Positions 6,470 through 14,927 are shown, numbered from the stretch's first letter. The stretch is DNA of 29,035 bases from Methanoregula sp. UBA247 (GCA_002495055.1 DADR01000072.1:7829-36863); one strand, 5' to 3'. Made by a program: numbers and translations. Notes: generated by a model not told the origin, from the sequence alone.

Positions 6470-8548
6470 ATGAGTCCGATACACCGCATTGTCTGCTCCC
6501 TTGTTCTCCTTACGCTCATTTGTACAATCTGTATTTCTCCAGCAGCTGCATCTATTTATACCGTAGGCCCTGCAGGTGCAGAATTTACCAGTATCCAGGC
6601 GGCAATTAACCGCTCTGTTGCGGGAGACGTCATTCTTGTAATAAGCGGCAGCTACCGGGAAAATATACGGCTGGATAAAAAAATAGATCTCATCGGTGAA
6701 GACAGCGGAGGCGGAGCACCGGTAATCGATCCGGAAAAAAAAGACAATGCAATTGAAATTCTTGCCAATGGCTGCAGAGTTGAGGGATTTACTATCCAGA
6801 ACATTGAATTGCATAGTGGCATCCGTGTCAGATCCGATGGGAACACGATCACAGGAAATTTGTTCCTGAATAATGCTCAGGGAATCTTACTTGATTCTGC
6901 AACGAAGAATACCATTAATCGCAACAATATTTCAAACAGCAGCCAGATCGGAATCGCATTTATCGCCTCTAGCAATAATCTGATTAACGAAAACAGATTT
7001 TCAAAAAATACAATCGGAATCGACGTTGATGAATACTCCCTCTCCAACCAGATCTACCGGAACAATTTTGATAACTCCCAGAACGTGCACTCCCGGAGTG
7101 CGACTTCTGCCTGGAACTCCACGGAACTTTTTTCCTATACGTACCTGGGTCTTAAGAGACTGAGCACCATAGGAAACTACTGGAGTGATTATTATGGCAG
7201 GGATAAAAATTTTGACGGGATTGGGGATACACCAAAAAGCATTAAAGTTGGAGCAAACCCGAAATCGATCTTTGCCCAGGATATCGAAGATTTATTTCCG
7301 CTGATGGACCCAATCGAGTATTATTATGATGTGAGTCCTGCCCCCACGGAAACAGATACTGTAAAACCCGTCCCCCTGCCGACACTTCCCGTGGGATCTG
7401 AAACAGCAATTCCCACTACTCCCGCTCCTGTTGTAACCCCGACATCAACATCTATCACTCTCCCGATATCGGAAAAAAATGGTGAAGGACAGCCAACAGG
7501 CTTCCTTATGATTGAACTCATCGTTCTCCTGCTTGCCGGTGCGGTAGTTCTGGTTATTTTCAGGCAACTGAGACACAAAGAGAGAAAGGAAGAGAGTCTG
7601 GCAGGTAACAAATCTGCAACCACCGTGCCAAAATCCAGGACTTCTCCACGGCGAATCAACCATTCTGCAACAACTCCTCAGACAGGTACAGCAGTTCCTG
7701 GCATGCCCAAGACATATACGTCTATAGCTGAACAAATGAGCTACTTCCCCAATGAACTGGAGAGTAAATATTCCGATATAAAATATATCGGACGCGGCGG
7801 TATCGCGTGGGTTTTCTCCGCCCGACGAAAATCAGATGGAATGACTGTTGCTGTCAAGATCCCGATAAGTTTCGATGAAATGACCGGAAAATCCTTTTTG
7901 AACGAGATTGCAGCATGGGAGACCCTGCGACATACCAATATTGTAAAAGTAACAGCGGTCAATATCCTTCCGGTTCCTTTCGTTGAAATGGAATACGTAC
8001 CCGAAGCGCTGGAGGCAACAAAGAAACCAATCCCCGTCTGGAAAGCGGTACACCTTGTCAGAGGTGTTGCGGATGGACTTAAGTATGCTCATGAACACGG
8101 ATTTATCCACAGGGATATCAAGCCCCACAATATCCTGCTTAATGAGGAGTTCGTTCCAAAGATTACTGACTGGGGAATGAGCAAGGTTCTAGCAAATGAA
8201 GTAAAAAAATCCAGTATTGCAGGTTTCTCGCTTTCCTATGCTGCTCCAGAACAGGTTTCCCCGTCCGAGTTCGGGAGAACTGATGAACGCACGGATATCT
8301 ACCAGCTGGGGGTGGTCTTTTACGAACTGGTTACCGGTTCAGTTCCCTTTGGTGGTGAAAGTATCGTCGAAGTAGGCAATGCGATCCTGAGGGAACAACC
8401 GGTTCGCCCGTCACAGTTCAATGCTGATGCAGCAGTAGTAGAGAAGATTATCTTAAAATGCCTTGAAAAAGATCCGGTGAATCGTTACCAGTCCTCATCA
8501 GAATTGCTTGAAGCGCTCGAAGGGTACTTAGAAGAGGAAGTGGAATGA
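6470..8548 (+). CDS. Receptor-like Ser/Thr protein kinase with extracellular NosD-type beta-helix
   Basis: 692 aa. An N-terminal signal peptide (residues 1 to about 27, ending ISPAAA) leads to a right-handed beta-helix of PbH1/NosD type (about 30-275): FTSIQAAINRSVAGDVILV, repeated NTITGN- and NTINRN-like turns, and the archaeal surface-protein hallmark GNYWSDYYG...DGIGDTP. A Pro/Thr stalk (about 285-335) precedes one membrane helix (about 342-365) and a basic cytoplasmic linker. Residues about 430-690 are a complete Hanks-type kinase: glycine loop GRGGIAWVF, VAVK (K463), HRDIKPHN (D549, N554), DWG in place of DFG (D567), AAPEQ, and TDIYQLGVVFYELVTG. The catalytic Lys and both Asp are present, so activity is expected. 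The topology puts the beta-helix outside and the kinase inside. It lies behind the FHA/winged-helix gene and 55 nt before the zinc-knuckle gene. The ligand is unknown; beta-helices often bind polysaccharide. Confidence 0.9.
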   Translation: MSPIHRIVCSLVLLTLICTICISPAAASIYTVGPAGAEFTSIQAAINRSVAGDVILVISGSYRENIRLDKKIDLIGEDSGGGAPVIDPEKKDNAIEILANGCRVEGFTIQNIELHSGIRVRSDGNTITGNLFLNNAQGILLDSATKNTINRNNISNSSQIGIAFIASSNNLINENRFSKNTIGIDVDEYSLSNQIYRNNFDNSQNVHSRSATSAWNSTELFSYTYLGLKRLSTIGNYWSDYYGRDKNFDGIGDTPKSIKVGANPKSIFAQDIEDLFPLMDPIEYYYDVSPAPTETDTVKPVPLPTLPVGSETAIPTTPAPVVTPTSTSITLPISEKNGEGQPTGFLMIELIVLLLAGAVVLVIFRQLRHKERKEESLAGNKSATTVPKSRTSPRRINHSATTPQTGTAVPGMPKTYTSIAEQMSYFPNELESKYSDIKYIGRGGIAWVFSARRKSDGMTVAVKIPISFDEMTGKSFLNEIAAWETLRHTNIVKVTAVNILPVPFVEMEYVPEALEATKKPIPVWKAVHLVRGVADGLKYAHEHGFIHRDIKPHNILLNEEFVPKITDWGMSKVLANEVKKSSIAGFSLSYAAPEQVSPSEFGRTDERTDIYQLGVVFYELVTGSVPFGGESIVEVGNAILREQPVRPSQFNADAAVVEKIILKCLEKDPVNRYQSSSELLEALEGYLEEEVE

Positions 8549-8603
8549 TCTTTTCAGTACCTGTTTATAAGGGGAACGTGTCCGGCCACAGGGGTTTCTT
8601 ACG

Positions 8604-8795
8604 ATGACGTCCAAAGAACAGGATTATGAATCTGCACCCTGCGCTCATTGTAGCGGGATGGGTTGCCTGTATTGCAACAAGACGGGATTCGTTCTGGTGG
8701 CCTCACCAAAACGACTATGCTCTTATTGTGAAGGAGTCGGATGTATCTATTGTGGATTTACGGGTTGGGCAAGGCCAAAAGGAAAGTACGACTGA
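8604..8795 (+). CDS. Small double zinc-knuckle protein, DnaJ-type CxxCxGxG repeats
   Basis: 63 aa with two copies of one unit: CAHCSGMGCLYCNKTG (residues 13-28) and CSYCEGVGCIYCGFTG (39-54). Each has four Cys in two CxxC pairs, the first in the CxxCxGxG form of the DnaJ cysteine-rich domain. The eight Cys could bind two zinc ions. No J domain or other part is present. The family is unknown to me; protein binding or a chaperone-like or redox role is possible. It starts 55 nt after the kinase on the same strand and probably shares its transcript. It ends 17 nt from the convergent dGTPase gene. Confidence 0.75.
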   Translation: MTSKEQDYESAPCAHCSGMGCLYCNKTGFVLVASPKRLCSYCEGVGCIYCGFTGWARPKGKYD

Positions 8796-8812
8796 TTGTA
8801 TAAGCAAGGATA

Positions 8813-10012
8813 TCAATTGAATTTTCCTTCAAACCTGCGTGGTATCACACATTCCTCATATCGTTTTGCGAAGTAACGATCGGTCATACCCGCAATAAAG
8901 TCCCGTACAAGCTCAGGGCAGGTTGCTGACTGAAGATAGTTACGGTTGACCCAGCCGGTATCGATAAAATCCGTAAAAATTTTAGACTCTTTTGTCGTTT
9001 TTTCGAGATCCCTAAGATAGGTCATGAACAATGTCGTATACATGAGCCGCACCTTTTCCCGCTCTGAAGTGAGTTTTTCGTTCTCATAAATATGGATCCG
9101 GGAAAAAGTACGCAGCACAATAAGTGCATTTTCCACATCCTGACTGTACGAGATATAACCAATATCTTCCGAATCACTGTTTTCAAGCAGGTCGTAGATG
9201 AGGGTGTTGATGATTTCCCGGTTTGAGTCCCCGAGAACCTCCATGCACTCCCGTGGTAGCGGCGTTACACCCCCGATCAGTCCCACCTCCCGTGCATCCT
9301 GCAAATCCCTGCCAATATACGCGATAGTGTCAGCAAATTTGACAACGCAACCTTCCAGCGTCATGGGAGCTTTTGTGCGTCTGCCATCCGCATTGTCCTG
9401 CACTTTTTTGTCAAATGCCAGCCAGGACTGGCACGGTTCAGGTAAGATTTTAACATCATCAGCTTCACCATTGTGGCAGAGAATCCCGTCCAGTACCTGC
9501 ATGGTAAGATCACAGTCTTCAATCCTATCGAGGAATTGAACGCTCTGCACATTGTGGAAAAATTTTCCTATACCGTACTCTTCACACAATGCTGAAAGAC
9601 AGGACTCGCCAAAATGTCCGTAGGGAATATGGCCAATATCATGGCCAAGTGAAATTGCCTCAATAAGATCCTCATTTAAGCGGAGACAGCGACCGATCGT
9701 TCTTGCGATTTTTGAAACGAGCTGGACATGGATGACACGATGAGTGATATGGTCGTTTTCTACAAGAGAAAATACCTGTGTTTTATCAATATACCGGGTA
9801 TACGCCCGCGTATGGATGATCCGGTCGGCATCACGGGAATAAGGAGTACGGATATCCTCAGGTTTTCTGTTGTACCTCCGCACGGCATCGGCACTAATAG
9901 CAGCTCGTGGTGAAAGGAGTGATTCGCGTTTTTCGGTGATGGAACGAATGGACGATTCAATCCCTTTATCTATCGTACGTTCATATCTCCGTCCGCTCAT
10001 ATCGCACGTCAA
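8813..10012 (-). CDS. HD-domain dNTP triphosphohydrolase (dGTPase-like)
   Basis: 399 aa. The HD-superfamily metal site is visible: His in HRVIHVQLVSKIA, His-Asp in ISLGHDIGHIPYGHFGE, and a later Asp in KFADTIAYIGRD. These spacings match the dGTPase/SAMHD1-type family, which cleaves dNTPs to the nucleoside and triphosphate and so controls nucleotide pools or resists phage. The start is TTG at 10010-10012, chosen because GGAG (10019-10022 on the reverse strand) lies 6 nt upstream; an ATG 4 codons later (9998-10000) would be 18 nt from it. The PEBP gene lies 66 nt upstream on the same strand, so they may be cotranscribed. Substrate range cannot be read. Confidence 0.88.
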   Translation of the reverse strand: MTCDMSGRRYERTIDKGIESSIRSITEKRESLLSPRAAISADAVRRYNRKPEDIRTPYSRDADRIIHTRAYTRYIDKTQVFSLVENDHITHRVIHVQLVSKIARTIGRCLRLNEDLIEAISLGHDIGHIPYGHFGESCLSALCEEYGIGKFFHNVQSVQFLDRIEDCDLTMQVLDGILCHNGEADDVKILPEPCQSWLAFDKKVQDNADGRRTKAPMTLEGCVVKFADTIAYIGRDLQDAREVGLIGGVTPLPRECMEVLGDSNREIINTLIYDLLENSDSEDIGYISYSQDVENALIVLRTFSRIHIYENEKLTSEREKVRLMYTTLFMTYLRDLEKTTKESKIFTDFIDTGWVNRNYLQSATCPELVRDFIAGMTDRYFAKRYEECVIPRRFEGKFN

Positions 10013-10078
10013 TTCTGTCTCCAGGTGTATTAATTCTGATGGAAGATAGCACGCCCGTTTAATCAGCCGTGTTTTTAA

Positions 10079-10531
10079 TCAGCGGGAGCAGATTGCAACG
10101 GTTTCTCCAAACTGTACAACATGTCCTTTCATCGCTGAGACAAGTTCGTGCTTATCGGATCCTGACCTGAGGTCGAGCATCCTGTCAAGCCCGTACACTT
10201 TGAACTGGTAACGTATCATGTGTCCGTACGGGGGACAGGGACCGGTATAACCGATATCACCATGATCGGTAATACCCTGCACTGCTGCGATAGGCTCAGT
10301 GACAATGCCTTGCCGGGGGATACCGGCAGGGATGAGAGGAACCGGGGGGAGGTTCCAGATAATCCACGGGGTATATGAACAGCAGGATTTCTCGAAAGGA
10401 TTGAAGGTCATTACGGCAACAGATGCAGCATTCAGCCCCTTGAATATAAGGCGGGGAGATATGTTCTCACCATCACAGGTATGCATGGGCGGGAACTCCA
10501 GGAAATCCAGTGAAACAATCAGACGCTCCAT
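10079..10531 (-). CDS. YbhB/YbcL-type phosphatidylethanolamine-binding (PEBP/RKIP-like) protein
   Basis: 150 aa, a normal length for prokaryotic PEBP proteins, with no signal peptide, so cytoplasmic. The family signature is present: CDGENISPRL near residue 20 (the D-G-x-x-x-S-P anion pocket), WIIWNLPP in the middle, then GYTGPCPPYGHMIRYQFKVY (about 94-113), which is the conserved GPxPPxGxHRY-type motif. The bacterial and archaeal members bind small anions or phospho-ligands; the real role is not settled. It lies 66 nt upstream of the dGTPase-like gene on the same strand and is divergent from the trmO pseudogene. No clear ribosome binding site before the ATG. Confidence 0.9.
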   Translation of the reverse strand: MERLIVSLDFLEFPPMHTCDGENISPRLIFKGLNAASVAVMTFNPFEKSCCSYTPWIIWNLPPVPLIPAGIPRQGIVTEPIAAVQGITDHGDIGYTGPCPPYGHMIRYQFKVYGLDRMLDLRSGSDKHELVSAMKGHVVQFGETVAICSR

Positions 10532-10631
10532 TACTAGAAAAACAAAGCTACGGGAAAATGAATGTTTCGTTTCGGGGTCTTCTCTCTCCCGTCTATTCTA
10601 TTCCAACGTGAGATACGATGTTGATTGTCAT

Positions 10632-11046
10632 ATGCTTCCTGTCAGGGAGTCTTTTTTAGTATTTCCCTCTGGAATAATTCACTCACTTGTTCGGGAGTGT
10701 GGCAATGCTCCGCGGCAGGGCCGGTTTTCCGATATATTCATCACTCTTGAAATCCTGACGGAATTTGCCGGGGGATTTACAGGAGTAGAGCACCCCCTTG
10801 CCAGAGCATCCTGTACCGGTTCGACCGGTCTGATCGTACTTTCTCATTCGATTTCTCATTATATCGCATCATAGGATATTTGCTACCCGCTCTCCCGATC
10901 GCCAGAATCCAAGGGGGATTGGTGTTGTCGACCTTGTCCACGTTCACGGGGAATGGCGGTTCGTATGGGGAATTGATGCGCTGGAGGGAACACCGGTACT
11001 CGATATCAAACCCTGTTCGTTCGCGAAAGGTGATGTGTGGGATTGA
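10632..11046 (+). pseudogene. trmO: trmO (tRNA t6A37 N6-methyltransferase) pseudogene, two frameshifts
   Basis: Three pieces in three frames together spell a TrmO/YaeB protein. Piece 1 (10632 to about 10800) has SGIIHSLVRECGNAPRQGRF and ends FTGVEH. Piece 2 (about 10802-10860) has ILYRFDRSDRT, matching the conserved LYWFDRSDR. Piece 3 (10873-11046, ending TGA) has RIFATRSPDRQNPRGIGVVD and GIDALEGTPVLDIKP, the most conserved part of the family. The frame changes near 10795-10801, close to a C5 run, and again near 10861-10873. TrmO uses S-adenosylmethionine to methylate t6A37 in tRNA-Thr. The intact enzyme would link to the t6A-making YrdC gene in this window. Sequencing error is an alternative, but two shifts in 100 nt plus poor conservation between them favour decay. 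A T6 run follows at 11057-11062. Confidence 0.85.
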
Positions 11047-11143
11047 ACACCCCTCCTTTTTTGCAGCCATCTCCACATCTTTATTGCATGCAAAGGATAA
11101 CTGATGAGAGTATAGTAGTGTAATTTTTCACAAGAGGCATCCT

Positions 11144-12037
11144 ATGATAAAAAAAGATACCAAAACGAAGGCGGAGGATGAGGAATGCAAAAACGAGTGT
11201 TCTACCTGCCCGACTGCCACTTCCTGTTCATCAGCAAAGAACAGCCCGGCCGGCCTGCCCCCGAAGGCTAACGTAGACGTTAAGCACGTCATTATGGTGC
11301 TCTCGGGGAAAGGAGGCGTAGGCAAATCCACGGTGTCAGTAAACCTTGCCTATGCCCTTTCCAGCCATGGTTTCAGGGTTGGGCTTTTAGACCTTGACAT
11401 GCATGGTCCCAATATTCCCAAGATGTTGGGAATTGAGGACCATAAGCTCGCAATGATGGGCGAAATGATCGAACCTGTCCACATCACCGGTAAGCTTTCG
11501 GTCATCTCTATGGCGTTCCTCCTGCCGGACACCAGCACACCGATCATCTGGCGTGGTCCGATGAAGATGGCGGCAATCCAGCAGTTCCTCTCGGAAGTGA
11601 ACTGGGGCCCCCTCGATTTCCTCGTCGTCGATCTTCCCCCGGGAACTGGTGATGAGGCACTGACTATTGCCCAGCTCGCCCCCAATCTCCGCGGTGCAGT
11701 TATTGTCACAACTCCCCAGGACGTCGCAACACTTGATGCCCGGAAATCCGTGAAATTTATCCAGAAACTTGAGGTTCCCGTGCTGGGGATTATCGAGAAT
11801 ATGAGCGGAATGATCTGCCCCCACTGCAAAGAGGAGATTGAACTATTCGGTAAAGGTGGTGGAAAAAAGATTGCAGACGAACTATCTGTCCCGTTCCTCG
11901 GGGCTATCCCCATCGATATTGAAATGCGCAAGGCAGGAGACGAGGGACGTCCTTTTATTATACGGCGCGGTAACAGCCCCACATGGGAAGCAGTTGATAA
12001 GGTCATGGAAGCGCTCATCAGGGTTGTCGAGGGATAA
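11144..12037 (+). CDS. Mrp/NBP35-family Fe-S cluster carrier ATPase (ApbC-like)
   Basis: 297 aa. An N-terminal Cys cluster (CKNECSTCPTATSC, residues about 17-30) as in NBP35 is followed by the deviant Walker A GKGGVGKST (about 53-61), a switch region with DLDMHGPNIP, Walker B VVDLPPGTGDE, and a CPHC motif (about 226-229) that binds the bridging Fe-S cluster between subunits. Such P-loop proteins carry 4Fe-4S clusters to target apoproteins, important in a methanogen rich in Fe-S enzymes. ATG 11144 follows an AGAGGC element. The stop is 1 nt before the next gene, so the two are likely translated together. Confidence 0.95.
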   Translation: MIKKDTKTKAEDEECKNECSTCPTATSCSSAKNSPAGLPPKANVDVKHVIMVLSGKGGVGKSTVSVNLAYALSSHGFRVGLLDLDMHGPNIPKMLGIEDHKLAMMGEMIEPVHITGKLSVISMAFLLPDTSTPIIWRGPMKMAAIQQFLSEVNWGPLDFLVVDLPPGTGDEALTIAQLAPNLRGAVIVTTPQDVATLDARKSVKFIQKLEVPVLGIIENMSGMICPHCKEEIELFGKGGGKKIADELSVPFLGAIPIDIEMRKAGDEGRPFIIRRGNSPTWEAVDKVMEALIRVVEG

Positions 12038-12038
12038 T

Positions 12039-12347
12039 ATGGACTACCTGCGGATTCTTACAGGAAAGGAAGATCCACTCCCTATCTATACGGGAGTAAT
12101 TGCCTGCGTTGAGAATCCGCTTGCATTTCCCGACCTGCTTGAACCGATTTACCGGGAGGCGATGAAACTTGATGATGACACGCTTGACAGGTTTCGGTTC
12201 TCACTCATGCGGCTCCAGCTCTATGCTGATATTCACCGGAATGAAGATCTTGAAAAAGCGATGCATATCAAGTATGTTGCACAAGTGCTTGAAAAAGTGG
12301 TCTTTGGTTCACTGGTTATGGAACGTGAAGAACCTTCCGCAGACTAA
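12039..12347 (+). CDS. Conserved-looking small protein, unknown function
   Basis: 102 aa from ATG 12039, chosen because GAGGG (12029-12033) lies 5 nt upstream and the gene then begins 1 nt after the mrp stop. An in-frame ATG far upstream would overlap mrp. The protein begins MDYLRILTGKEDPLPIYTGV and is helical, acidic and soluble, with no Cys pairs or membrane segment. I do not recognise a family. Tight coupling to the Fe-S carrier suggests a joint role, but nothing in the sequence proves it. Confidence 0.75.
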   Translation: MDYLRILTGKEDPLPIYTGVIACVENPLAFPDLLEPIYREAMKLDDDTLDRFRFSLMRLQLYADIHRNEDLEKAMHIKYVAQVLEKVVFGSLVMEREEPSAD

Positions 12348-12507
12348 TATTTCGTGCGTTCAGAAAAACTTTCATCGGGAGGCACGTGCACTGGTGATAC
12401 CTATATGTACAGACCCGACCAATAGTAGCAGCAAACACTACTGCTTCAATAGTTTTAGACCAATACCGATTACTATCAATACTCTATCAACCTTTCAGGA
12501 GAATCGA

Positions 12508-12963
12508 ATGACATCACGCATGCAATCCCCCCACACAACATGTCCGGGGTGCCAGGAAGAGGTTTTTCTTGATGAGCTCGTTGGCGGAAAATGCCCGCTA
12601 TGCGGCTGCTCGCTTGAGGATTTTGACGAGTCGTACGGGGAGTATGAAGGAATCCTTGATCGCTCGGATCTCTCGTGGTTGATCTTTAACTATTTTGTCT
12701 TCAAAAAATTTGTTGACATGGGCGTTCCTCCTCATCAGATCATGGAGTTTGTTGCAGCCTATGAACAGAATGCGGAGAAACCTCCGGAGGATTGGACAAA
12801 AACTGGATTCACCCTCGAGATCCCCATGAATGCATGGGATCGCATAAAACCCAAGTATTGTGCGAAGTGCAAAAAATTGTTTTTCCCGGGCGGAAGGAAA
12901 ACCATCCACGGTGATATGCGCCAGACGAAACTCACCATTGAGTATGTATGTGACAGGTGCTGA
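12508..12963 (+). CDS. Zinc-ribbon protein, unknown function
   Basis: 151 aa. ATG 12508 has GGAG (12498-12501) 6 nt upstream; a longer ORF back to 12169 lies out of frame over the preceding gene and is not real. An N-terminal zinc ribbon (CPGCQEEVF...KCPLCGC, residues about 10-33) and a C-terminal pair (YCAKCKKLFF and a final CDRC) frame a helical middle with ILDRSDLSWLIFNYFVFKKF. It may bind two zinc ions or one ribbon split over the ends. The family is not known to me. It is 160 nt after the preceding gene with a TATA-like CTATATGTA at about 12411-12419, so it probably has its own promoter. Confidence 0.75.
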   Translation: MTSRMQSPHTTCPGCQEEVFLDELVGGKCPLCGCSLEDFDESYGEYEGILDRSDLSWLIFNYFVFKKFVDMGVPPHQIMEFVAAYEQNAEKPPEDWTKTGFTLEIPMNAWDRIKPKYCAKCKKLFFPGGRKTIHGDMRQTKLTIEYVCDRC

Positions 12964-12974
12964 ATTCCCGGCCG

Positions 12975-12982
12975 TTTTTTTT
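12975..12982 (+). terminator. Oligo-T terminator after the zinc-ribbon gene
   Basis: A run of eight T starts 11 nt after the stop, preceded by the GC-rich CCCGGCCG. Confidence 0.6.
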
Positions 12983-13475
12983 AAAATTTTCTTATCATCC
13001 CCCATTTTTTCCCTTATTTGTCAGCAACAATGTTCCCTCTATCCCGATTCCATCCCCCTTGGCGAAAATAGTTACTGACAGACATCTTTCAATGCTACGA
13101 TAACAAAGTTAACTACGCACACGGAATTCTTGTCACCGTGATATGGATATCCCTGACAGAGTAACTGTTGAGAAGAGAACCGTGGTAAAACGGGAGAAAT
13201 TCACGTGAAGTTCGTATTGAATTCGAACAAATCAACAGAGAATATTTTAAAAAAATGCTCTGGAGAACCAGATATGAACCGATCGAGTTCACTCCTTAGA
13301 CCATGAAAATCGATTAGTTACAAGAGTCCCCCGTGTCAGGATCTCTCCGGGGCATGTCGGGTCAAGGAAGTTTCAGCTTTTTTTTAGTCACGTAAACCGC
13401 CGCGGGAGCGTCCCAACGGTGCACTACCAATCATTCATAGGGGGTTGCCTGAATCCGTGACATAGGCTCCTGTGC
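12983..13475. other. Gene-poor intergenic stretch between convergent genes
   Basis: About 490 nt with no supported gene. Short ORFs (for example MDIPDRVTVEKRTVVKREKF from about 13144, and one of 33 codons from a GTG at 13204) are too short and lack signals. A small inverted repeat GTTCG...CGAAC (about 13210-13228) and a T8 run at 13378-13385 are present. I found no tRNA, CRISPR or clear sRNA. It may hold decayed sequence. Confidence 0.4.
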
Positions 13476-13482
13476 AAAAAAA
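13476..13482 (-). terminator. Oligo-T terminator of the PepSY-like gene
   Basis: The reverse strand has seven T starting 4 nt after the TAG stop of the gene at 13487-14803. Confidence 0.55.
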
Positions 13483-13486
13483 GTCA

Positions 13487-14803
13487 CTATGGGTAATAAA
13501 AATCGAGGATTTTTCCGGTCTGGACATCGACCCAGCCTGTTGCGGGAACCGGCACCTCTTTTACTCGCATAATTTCATCGGTAAATTGTACCTTCCATGC
13601 CATAGGGATACTGCCCGGACGGGGTAAGGTTCCCGCCAGTTGATGGTCTTTCCAACGGACTTCTGTTGATATGATCGAAAGTCCGTCTATTGATTCAGGG
13701 TGTGCCTCCTTTGCTCTTTGCAGGACGGAAAATATTGCTTCATATCGTGTCACAAGAGGCTCCACTGCCACAGAAAACGCGCTGTCCGGAGAATTCCAGC
13801 GGCGAATATATCCCGTGACCTCTCCGTTTACTGAATCGACAGAGAGCGTGAATCCGTCGCTATCGCAGGGGATTCCCTGAACGATCCGGTTATACAAAAA
13901 AACATAATAACCGGCTACTGTTTTTTGGGGAACCTCCAGGGGAATATACCGCTTTTCACTCATGTTAATGGGAAGCGGACCACTGTTCTTTTCAATAATA
14001 TAGCGGTCTGCAATTTTTTGGGCAGCGCTGATATCAAGCAGCGGGCCTGCCTGCCTCCCTTCCCAGGAAATATTCCGGGAGAATGATAACAATTGGCCGG
14101 TGTCAGGATCGAGGGTCCCGGTCAGGATTGCGGTATTTCCGCGGTTCATGGAGAAGATCCAAGCCCGGAGAGATTCAGGACGATTTTCGTATCGTACCCT
14201 GACCGTGTCCGGGTGAAGAGAAGGAAAATCCTCAATAATGATCTCTTTTGCACGAATAGCAGTGATTTTTACACCATCCTGTCCCAAAGTGTAGGGATCA
14301 CCGGTTATGGCGTCTATAAAGGCAAAAAACCCGGTGTCCTCCGGTCCGGAGCCGCCTGTTTGTCTAACCCTGAACTCGTACAGGTACCTGTCACTGTAAC
14401 GGTCTGTTACATTGACACTAATGAGCGCATATGCAGAGGCCGGATAATCCTGACGGAGGAAAGCGGTTGCATTGTCCAGAGACAGCATATCGTGGGTTGG
14501 CTGGGCAGGCACTCCTCCACCAATACTTATACCGGGATTTTCCTGCAGGGTACCTTTGAGTTCCCCCGATGTTGATGTATTTTTCGGAGACAATACGGGG
14601 ATTATAGGGAGTCCGTTCGCAGACTGGTCCTGAGATCCTGGTAATCCTCCGCTGAATACCAGATACAGTACCGCACATATCGCGATCACCACACAAATCG
14701 CGGCGATTTTTTTTACCAGACGCCGTTTCTTCTTTGCTTCAATCTGCTGTTTATACCGTTCGGGCAGATAGGTTAACCCTGGTTCTTTGGGATCTTTATT
14801 CAC
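13487..14803 (-). CDS. Membrane-anchored extracytoplasmic protein with PepSY/YcdB-like repeats
   Basis: 438 aa, starting at GTG 14801-14803 with GAGG 8 nt upstream. A short basic cytoplasmic tail (residues 1-28) leads to one membrane helix (about 29-51, KIAAICVVIAICAVLYLVFS); the rest lies outside. The body has beta-alpha units like PepSY and YcdB/YcdC domains: FFAFIDAITGDPYTLG (about 158-173), LTGTLDPDTGQLLSFSRNIS, AQKIADRYI, FTLSVDSVNGEVTGYIRRWN and, at the end, TGWVDVQTGKILDFYYP. PepSY domains are thought to inhibit or bind peptidases, but no enzyme domain is present here. The gene lies 163 nt after proS, behind a T10 terminator, so it is likely transcribed alone. Confidence 0.75.
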   Translation of the reverse strand: MNKDPKEPGLTYLPERYKQQIEAKKKRRLVKKIAAICVVIAICAVLYLVFSGGLPGSQDQSANGLPIIPVLSPKNTSTSGELKGTLQENPGISIGGGVPAQPTHDMLSLDNATAFLRQDYPASAYALISVNVTDRYSDRYLYEFRVRQTGGSGPEDTGFFAFIDAITGDPYTLGQDGVKITAIRAKEIIIEDFPSLHPDTVRVRYENRPESLRAWIFSMNRGNTAILTGTLDPDTGQLLSFSRNISWEGRQAGPLLDISAAQKIADRYIIEKNSGPLPINMSEKRYIPLEVPQKTVAGYYVFLYNRIVQGIPCDSDGFTLSVDSVNGEVTGYIRRWNSPDSAFSVAVEPLVTRYEAIFSVLQRAKEAHPESIDGLSIISTEVRWKDHQLAGTLPRPGSIPMAWKVQFTDEIMRVKEVPVPATGWVDVQTGKILDFYYP

Positions 14804-14917
14804 TGCTGCCGCCTCAGATAATTATCTAGTTGTTGGTCTTTACCAGTAAAAAAGGAACAGGCTTTACCACGCCAGCAGGTATTTGGGGAGAACGATGGTC
14901 TGGTGCGGGTCATTTTT

Positions 14918-14927
14918 AAAAAAAAAA
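14918..14927 (-). terminator. Oligo-T terminator after proS
   Basis: The reverse strand has ten T about 40 nt after the proS stop. A short hairpin (TGAGA/TCTCA, 14940-14954) lies between stop and T run. Confidence 0.65.

Noticed and set aside
10777..11076. Minus-strand ORF of 99 codons
   Set aside because: It is the antisense of the trmO pseudogene, whose plus-strand pieces match a known family.
13144..13302. Short ORFs in the 12983-13475 gap (21 and 33 codons)
   Set aside because: Too short, no ribosome binding site, no recognisable family.
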